This document shows, in pieces, positions 6,601 through 9,791 of a stretch of 9,791 bases of DNA. Within the stretch, counting starts at the first letter, position 1. Each line of letters starts with the position of its first letter. Below the pieces are notes generated by a model. It was not told the origin of the DNA, did not search any database, and worked only from the letters and a program-made list of their open reading frames with translations. The DNA is from Treponemataceae bacterium. Its GTDB lineage: Bacteria; Spirochaetota; Spirochaetia; Treponematales; Treponemataceae. The position numbers and the translations under genes were made by a program. The DNA lies in assembly GCA_024697985.1 (NCBI GenBank), contig JAILRX010000024.1, positions 1 through 9,791 of the forward strand, read 5' to 3'.

Positions 6601-8470
6601 GGCAACCAACGACAACAAGATAAACAGCAAAATCGACACGAAAGAAGAGCGCGTTTACGGAAGGTCGCGTCTCGTAATTGATGAAATGGAGGAAATTTCA
6701 AAGAACTGCAAGGAATTGAACGATGAAGCCATCAAGCAGGCAAGTTCAATTGCTCAGGAAATTTCAGTACTCACAAAAGAAGGTATCAGCCTTGCATTAA
6801 GAACGGATTCAAAATCGGTTGCACGCCGAGACGAAATTTCAGATGTTACCAGAGCCCTTAACTCAAAGCTCAACTCTACCCTCTCTGAAATCGCAAATGA
6901 AGGTTTCGTTTCAATTCCGAAATTCGACAACCAGCAGCTGGACAGAAAAAACACGACGTATCTTTTCTACAAGCCGGTTCTTTACAGACAGGGAAGCGAA
7001 GAAAACTTTGTTCGAGGCGTCGTTTTGATGGAAATTTCAACTGATGGACTTATCAAAAACGTTGATAAAGCACGAACCCGAATCATTTTGCTTACAGCCT
7101 TGATCGCCTTGTTTGCAATCGCAATCGGTGTTATCGTATCGCTGATTTTCGCAAACATCATCGTAATTCCTCTTAAGAAACTGACCACACACGTAAAAAT
7201 GATTCGTGATACAGGAAACAAAACCGAACTCAAAGGAAGAGACATCAATATCAAAAGCCGCGACGAAATCAGACTTTTAGGCGACAACATCAACGACATG
7301 GCACATCAGCTTGTAGAAGCTGCGGTCTATGAAAACATGCTTCTTGGTGGTAAGGAAGTTCAGAGAGCCTTCCTGCCGCTGGACATGATTGACCCGACAA
7401 GCAAGACAAAACTTTCAGTCGGGCACATGGAAACAAAAAACATCCAGTTCTTCGGTTATTATGAAGGAGCAAAAGGTGTATCTGGAGACTATTTTGACTT
7501 CAAGGATTTGGACGGAAGATATGCGGCCCTGATAAAATGTGACGTTTCAGGAAAAGGAAGCCCGGCTGCCCTTATCATGGCCGAAGTTGCAGCGCTTTTC
7601 TGTGACTACTTCAAGACCTGGACCATTAAGAAAAACGGGACGAACCTTGCACCACTTGTTTCAAAAATCAACGATCATCTTGAAGCAAGAAATTTGAAAG
7701 GAAAATTTGCAGCCTTCACGCTTGCACTTTTCGACACGCAGGAAGGAGACATTTATTTCTGTAACGCAGGTGACAACATCATCCATATCTATGATTCGAC
7801 CGAGCACGTGAAAAAAACGATCGCACTCACCGAAACTCCTCCTGCAGGACCATTTCCTTCATTCATGGTTGAAATGAAGGGCGGATATCCGGTTGAAAAA
7901 CTCCACCTGAACAGCGGTGACGTTCTTTTCCTCTACACTGACGGTATTGAAGAAGCAAAACGTCTTTATCGTGATGTCGAGACAGGAAAAGCCCTAAGGT
8001 TTAAGCCAGATACTGCAGTTGAAGTTCTTGATGAAGATGACAAGGATGCAACCGACGGTGAAGAAATGAGTCCTGAAAGAGTAAATTCAATCATCGAAGC
8101 CGTAATGGCAAGAAAAAAATACAAGCTTGTCAAAAAGGCAAATCCGGTTGATGACATTACAAGCCTTGATTTTGAATTTGACTTTACCAACTGCAAGGGA
8201 ACTCCAGAGGAAGTCATCATGGCACTTGTCAGCATAGAAAAGGTTTTCCGACTCTACAAGGATTCGAGCACGAACAGTTATGACCACGCCGTAATTGACA
8301 AGAAAGTTGACGCTTTCATGAAGGATCATTTCGTTCAGTACGAAACTTACTGTGCTGAACATGCAGACCATCCAATGAAAGAACTTGAAGCCGAGTACAT
8401 GTATTACACGAACGTAAAGGAAGACGAGCAGTTCGACGACCTTACGCTCGTAGCAATCAAGAAAAAATAA
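3677..8470 (+). CDS. Giant membrane sensor-phosphatase: beta-propeller, Ig/FN3-like, TIG-like, 3 TM, HAMP, SpoIIE/PPM
   Basis: A 1597-residue membrane protein, probably a serine phosphatase of the RsbU/SpoIIE type controlled by a periplasmic sensor. Order: signal peptide 1-37 (cleavage after ARVFA); propeller-like repeats about 46-465 with an Asp-box at 308-315 (SSDGGRTW) and a shorter variant at 245-251; Gly/Asp/Thr-rich insert 149-190; two Ig/FN3-like modules about 484-680 (VLDYAGNWS, AIDECGNIS); TIG-like segment about 681-782; TM1 811-833; basic cytoplasmic loop with KKKK; TM2 877-903; periplasmic domain 904-1135; TM3 1136-1160; HAMP about 1157-1216 with DEI; linker GGKEVQRAFLP; phosphatase 1245-1597. 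Metal-site candidates are D1271 and D1274 (GDYFDF), D1289 (DVSGKG), D1422 (YTDG) and D1587-D1588 (FDDLT), plus NAGD 1363-1366, so it looks active. It begins ATGATG, overlapping the previous stop. FRIP is not seen, so it should not be called a sialidase. The substrate is unknown; a STAS-type antagonist is the usual one. Confidence 0.88.
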   Translation: MMRLLKGLKLKPHSLKKVLFFCALILSLSFSSARVFAQDYYWEDPVKISSNSSMFPSFASNNNSENMVSVLIWQNIVQSRSKKEIYLSAKIYYEKNGVQDWVTKENFAGPFTFSGEVPNISSVSVNKDGTIAVAVLSSTKSVSVFTTSLGDGTAGVDADGENNSGTAGGEDTAGGDGATNGDGTAESAARSQATFEFSRYDLKSSTDTAVAPRIYTNSNGGFMIFATKSSTRGDISTFSFLQSQSSDGRKWTEFSAFRPTEKTSNPFVPYLYSYNGIDYLVFQASHTTVDEVNVNKSRRTYQIYSCLSSDGGRTWTDPVLVTDDTVKSLNAASDAKFDSYQNQNPTLISYQDKMYIAWEKTHYTSENAQIYFAEFGLDGRIIGNAELISSGNAGASTPYFFIYKDNLSLIWTDARSGNNSIIMAQKKGYFWEETTLSKTNNENTFGLAIVSNFQKDLNIFWQEKSGRQTRIMQLSPDRSVAKPSIKALSFKPGKKSTSQKVRSSVILPKDSSGIEGFAYIWTQDENEDVPETFMNLPSQNQLTEFATEDGKWFLKVKVLDYAGNWSKAAVITYIRDTTPPLPPVIKEIPLDDKGFAKSNTFSIEWDDQDEEDEIAGYSYNFALVASKDSKAPRVPSRIVTSNKKISFKNADNGIYAFSVSAIDECGNISQSSTVYISLNKYIPYTTVTSAKYEADEFGTINLSIIGKGFTAEGKITEIYIDADGKAPYDKTLLLSQKDFTIGGDKLIKGIELEDMEEGTYKIGLLHAKRGLYFTNDILKVTESGTVKTGDYSYEFKPSWQKIEQKKFKLNMSLVIVILITLMMAIGFVTTLFATVKTVKDSRLLKLEINALITGDAMPLEKKKKAKDLQKIAFSLKYKLAIVTSVLISFIIMLVSVPLGYIMINDQETTLATSLENQVSVLLDSIISGTKTYLPSQNILELGFLPQQSSALEEANYVTIIGLSEQMNSTDLNFVWATNDNKINSKIDTKEERVYGRSRLVIDEMEEISKNCKELNDEAIKQASSIAQEISVLTKEGISLALRTDSKSVARRDEISDVTRALNSKLNSTLSEIANEGFVSIPKFDNQQLDRKNTTYLFYKPVLYRQGSEENFVRGVVLMEISTDGLIKNVDKARTRIILLTALIALFAIAIGVIVSLIFANIIVIPLKKLTTHVKMIRDTGNKTELKGRDINIKSRDEIRLLGDNINDMAHQLVEAAVYENMLLGGKEVQRAFLPLDMIDPTSKTKLSVGHMETKNIQFFGYYEGAKGVSGDYFDFKDLDGRYAALIKCDVSGKGSPAALIMAEVAALFCDYFKTWTIKKNGTNLAPLVSKINDHLEARNLKGKFAAFTLALFDTQEGDIYFCNAGDNIIHIYDSTEHVKKTIALTETPPAGPFPSFMVEMKGGYPVEKLHLNSGDVLFLYTDGIEEAKRLYRDVETGKALRFKPDTAVEVLDEDDKDATDGEEMSPERVNSIIEAVMARKKYKLVKKANPVDDITSLDFEFDFTNCKGTPEEVIMALVSIEKVFRLYKDSSTNSYDHAVIDKKVDAFMKDHFVQYETYCAEHADHPMKELEAEYMYYTNVKEDEQFDDLTLVAIKKK
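4124..4225 (+). repeat. GC-rich imperfect in-frame repeats encoding a Gly/Asp/Thr/Ala-rich insert
   Basis: CACAGCAGG occurs at 4132-4140, 4171-4179 and 4189-4197, and GGCGACGGC at 4124-4132, 4199-4207 and 4217-4225. All offsets (39 and 18; 75 and 18) are multiples of three, so the repeats keep the reading frame. They encode a low-complexity acidic Gly/Asp/Thr/Ala stretch (residues about 149-190) between the second and third propeller repeats. The tract is much richer in G and C than the rest of the gene. It most likely forms a flexible surface loop, and copy number may vary between strains by slippage or recombination. Confidence 0.75.
6235..6247 (+). promoter_or_regulatory. Possible internal ribosome site and ATG within the sensor-phosphatase gene
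   Basis: GGGAG at 6235-6239 precedes an in-frame ATG at 6245 by 5 nt (Met857). Starting here would give a 741-residue protein beginning MPLEKKKKAKD, followed by TM2, a periplasmic domain, TM3, HAMP and phosphatase, which is the complete layout of an ordinary two-TM HAMP-SpoIIE phosphatase. It may be a working second start or a fossil of a gene fusion; sequence alone cannot separate these. Confidence 0.35.
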
Positions 8471-8488
8471 GTTATTTATAGAAGGAAA

Positions 8489-9472
8489 TCAACGAGGATA
8501 GCGGAAAATGCCGTCATCTTTTTTGAATTCATAATAATCTTTTTGAGCTGAAACCTGGGCGCCGCTTGGTGAACAGGGCAGCTGAAGAAGATTGAACTTG
8601 CCTCCCCCGCCCGGTAAATCAACTGCAAAAGTTGGAAGAGAAAGCCCTGAAAGTTCATGCCTTAGCTCATAATAAAGATTGCAGGCCTCATCCATTGGAA
8701 CACGGAAATGCGAAGTTCCCTGTGCAAGATCAGTCTGGAAAAGATAGCCGGGTTTTATTCCAAGTTTCGTAAGTTCCTCGAATAAAACTGAAAGAGTTTT
8801 GACATCATCATTAATTCCACGAAGCAAAACAGTCTGACTTTGCATGCTGATGCCACCGTCTAAAATCGAATTGATGGCAGAAACGGCTTGTGGGGCAGTT
8901 CTTGAATCAATCTCGTAAAAGTGATTGATGTGCGGAATTATCCAAAGCGGCTTCAGGCTTCGAAAGTGGGAAATCAAACTCTGGGTAAACCTCTCCGGTG
9001 CATAAAAAAGTGCCCTTGTGCAAATTCGAATGAGGATTTCAGGACGTACACTTCGTATTTTTTCAATCAGGGCAAAAAGTTTATTGTCGGGAAGCATCAA
9101 AGGGTCCCCGCCAGAAAAAAGAATTTCCTGAATTTCATCGTGCCTTGAAAGATAAGAGCAGATTGTTTCCAGCTCATTTTCATCCGGCTCGTCGTTTTTA
9201 TTGCAGGTAAAATTATTCCTGAAACAATAGCGGCAATAGCCAAAACAATTAGAAGTTGTTAATAGAAGACATCGGTTTTTATACTGATGGATGAAGTGTT
9301 CGCTTACAGCATGGCTTTTTCCGCCAAGCGGATCAGAAAGTTCTACGTCCAAAATCAAGTTCTCATTTTCGGACGGAATTACCTGTCTTTCAATTGGCGA
9401 TGGATTAAGTTGGAGGTTTTTGATATTTTGGATTATTTTATTCACCGCTGAAGGTACGACATAAGGAATCAT
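8489..9472 (-). CDS. KamA/EpmB-family radical-SAM, PLP-dependent lysine 2,3-aminomutase
   Basis: A 327-residue cytoplasmic radical-SAM enzyme. C76, C80 and C83 (CFGYCRYC) form the CxxxCxxC motif that binds the 4Fe-4S cluster; SGGDPL (120-125) is the SAM-contacting segment. K292 in PGGGGK is the expected PLP lysine. D248 (TDLAQGTSHFR) and D285 (VDLPGG) correspond to the two lysine-binding aspartates of Clostridium subterminale KamA (293, 330, PLP lysine 337); the spacings of 37 and 7 residues are identical. The reaction would be L-lysine to beta-lysine. The length and absence of a long C-terminal extension fit the short EpmB type (about 340 residues), which supplies beta-lysine for EF-P modification, better than fermentative KamA (over 400). 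No epmA or efp gene is in the window, so the role stays open. Start ATG 9472 has GGAGG (complement of 9478-9482) 5 nt upstream. It directly follows the small upstream gene and converges on the phosphatase gene with 18 bp between them. Confidence 0.9.
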   Translation of the reverse strand: MIPYVVPSAVNKIIQNIKNLQLNPSPIERQVIPSENENLILDVELSDPLGGKSHAVSEHFIHQYKNRCLLLTTSNCFGYCRYCFRNNFTCNKNDEPDENELETICSYLSRHDEIQEILFSGGDPLMLPDNKLFALIEKIRSVRPEILIRICTRALFYAPERFTQSLISHFRSLKPLWIIPHINHFYEIDSRTAPQAVSAINSILDGGISMQSQTVLLRGINDDVKTLSVLFEELTKLGIKPGYLFQTDLAQGTSHFRVPMDEACNLYYELRHELSGLSLPTFAVDLPGGGGKFNLLQLPCSPSGAQVSAQKDYYEFKKDDGIFRYPR

Positions 9473-9661
9473 TTAATCCTCCCAATCGTAATCGCCACGG
9501 CTGCTGTTTTGAGCACTCCAGGTGCTGGATTTTTCCATCAGCATTTCAGCATCTTCCCTGCCCTGAAAATTTGCCCATTTAGTATAAGAAATGTTTTTTT
9601 TAGTCTGATTTTTTGTCTGATCTGCGTTTTTTTCGCGTAAATCTTCAAGTCCGTTTGCCAT
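9473..9661 (-). CDS. Small hypothetical protein, 62 residues, upstream of the aminomutase
   Basis: I do not recognise this family. The product is hydrophilic and Asn/Lys/Asp/Glu-rich, with a basic middle (KNQTKKNISYTKW), three tryptophans and an acidic C-terminus (GDYDWED). It has no signal peptide, membrane helix or cysteine, so a small, possibly disordered cytoplasmic protein is expected. I chose the ATG at 9661 over the TTG one codon upstream (9664); AGGG (complement of 9669-9672) sits 7 nt before it. Its TAA stop abuts the aminomutase ATG (TAAATG), and the aminomutase ribosome site lies in its final codons, which argues that it is translated. It begins only 14 bp from the truncated tRNA-Pro. 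The chance that it is not a real gene is moderate because of its size. Confidence 0.6.
   Translation of the reverse strand: MANGLEDLREKNADQTKNQTKKNISYTKWANFQGREDAEMLMEKSSTWSAQNSSRGDYDWED
9478..9482 (-). promoter_or_regulatory. Strong Shine-Dalgarno GGAGG for the lysine aminomutase gene
   Basis: The complement of CCTCC at 9478-9482 reads GGAGG, 5 nt before the ATG at 9472. It lies inside the last codons of the upstream 62-residue gene, whose TAA directly abuts this ATG. It fixes the aminomutase start and suggests that both genes are translated from one transcript. Confidence 0.75.
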
Positions 9662-9674
9662 CAATGTACCCTAA

Positions 9675-9718
9675 TCGGGTCGGCGGGATTTGAACCCGCG
9701 ACCTCTTCGTCCCGAACG
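9675..9718 (-). pseudogene. 3' half of a tRNA-Pro(CGG) gene; candidate attachment-site remnant
   Basis: On the minus strand the sequence reads as the 3' portion of tRNA-Pro: anticodon loop TTCGGGA (9716-9710, anticodon CGG), 3' anticodon stem CGAAG, variable loop AGGTC, T-arm GCGGG-TTCAAAT-CCCGC, acceptor 3' strand CGACCCG and discriminator A at 9675. No CCA is encoded (TTAG follows). The partner halves are missing. The five bases before the loop are TGACG rather than a complement of CGAAG, and no D-arm or CGGGTCG acceptor strand is found up to 9791. A break at the anticodon loop, with a clean 3' half, is the usual scar left where an integrase uses a tRNA 3' end as attachment core. It cannot work as a tRNA on its own. 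Confidence 0.75.
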
Positions 9719-9724
9719 TCACAA

Positions 9725-9730
9725 ATTATA
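9725..9730 (-). promoter_or_regulatory. Candidate -10 box upstream of the small gene/aminomutase pair
   Basis: The complement of 9725-9730 is a perfect TATAAT. Initiation about 7 nt downstream would fall near 9718, the exact edge of the tRNA-Pro fragment, so the leader would start with its T-arm hairpin. No convincing -35 box is seen at 16-18 bp (TACTGA at 17 bp is poor), and the region is very AT-rich, so this is a weak call. Confidence 0.3.
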
Positions 9731-9743
9731 TATTAATACAAAT

Positions 9744-9791
9744 TCACTCAGTATTATCGGGTTTAATATACATTTTTAATTCCTTTTCATC
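9744..9791 (-). CDS. Possible C-terminal tail of a gene entering from the right edge
   Basis: Reading the minus strand from the window edge in one frame gives DEKELKMYIKPDNTE followed by TGA at 9746-9744. The composition looks like a hydrophilic protein C-terminus, but 15 codons are too few to be sure. The alternative is a tiny nine-codon reading frame from the ATG at 9773, which has AAGGA 8 nt upstream. If the tRNA fragment is an element boundary, this tail would belong to the element. Confidence 0.3.
   Translation of the reverse strand, partial: DEKELKMYIKPDNTE

Noticed and set aside
8087..8371. Minus-strand open frames opposite the phosphatase C-terminus
   Set aside because: They are antisense shadows of the phosphatase frame, with no ribosome site or recognisable domain.
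9675..9751. Complete tRNA-Pro gene on the minus strand
   Set aside because: The 5' acceptor strand, D-arm and 5' anticodon stem are absent: TGACG precedes the loop and does not pair with CGAAG.
9674..9762. ATCGGGT repeated at 9674-9680 and 9756-9762 as a short direct repeat
   Set aside because: Seven bases within 90 bp can arise by chance and the flanks do not match.
1..9791. CRISPR arrays, insertion sequences, riboswitches
   Set aside because: No regularly spaced direct repeats, transposase, terminal inverted repeats or recognised aptamer pattern was seen by eye.

Overview
The window looks like chromosome of a spirochaete, most likely Treponema (a gut or rumen lineage is possible). The reasons are the UPF0164-type outer-membrane protein fragment at the left end, the GTG and TTG/ATT starts, the signal peptides, and a neighbourhood (UPF0164 gene / large TPR-like periplasmic protein / giant propeller-SpoIIE phosphatase) that resembles what I recall of the T. 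pallidum TP0854-TP0859 region. That comparison is from memory and unchecked. Base composition is moderate to AT-rich, with very AT-rich intergenic stretches.

Layout. Positions 1-578 hold the 5' part of a minus-strand UPF0164/FadL-like gene that runs off the left edge. A 135-bp AT-rich spacer (579-713) carries two candidate divergent promoters whose -10 elements overlap. To the right, two plus-strand genes form an operon with an ATGA overlap. The first (714-3680) encodes a 988-residue exported helical-repeat protein. The second (3677-8470) encodes a 1597-residue membrane protein: a periplasmic sensor (propeller, Ig/FN3-like and TIG-like modules), three transmembrane helices, HAMP, and a SpoIIE/PPM phosphatase. 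Only 18 bp separates it from a convergent minus-strand pair: a KamA/EpmB-family radical-SAM lysine aminomutase (8489-9472) and, directly upstream of it (TAAATG junction), a 62-residue hypothetical protein (9473-9661). Beyond these lies the 3' half only of a tRNA-Pro(CGG) gene (9675-9718), then AT-rich sequence and what may be the C-terminal tail of another minus-strand gene (9744-9791).

How it may work together (inference). The exported helical protein and the sensor-phosphatase are translationally linked and probably share the periplasm. The phosphatase would carry an envelope or ligand signal to a cytoplasmic phosphoprotein, typically a STAS-type anti-sigma-factor antagonist; no such partner lies in this window. 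The divergent outer-membrane protein gene may be co-regulated through the shared promoter region.

Most interesting points: the sensor-phosphatase reads as a fusion, with a possible internal translation start exactly at the seam; the first operon gene may use an ATT start; the sensor has a GC-rich in-frame repeat insertion; the phosphatase has two candidate terminal DDxT motifs; and the truncated tRNA-Pro looks like an attachment-site scar of an element that would lie to the right.
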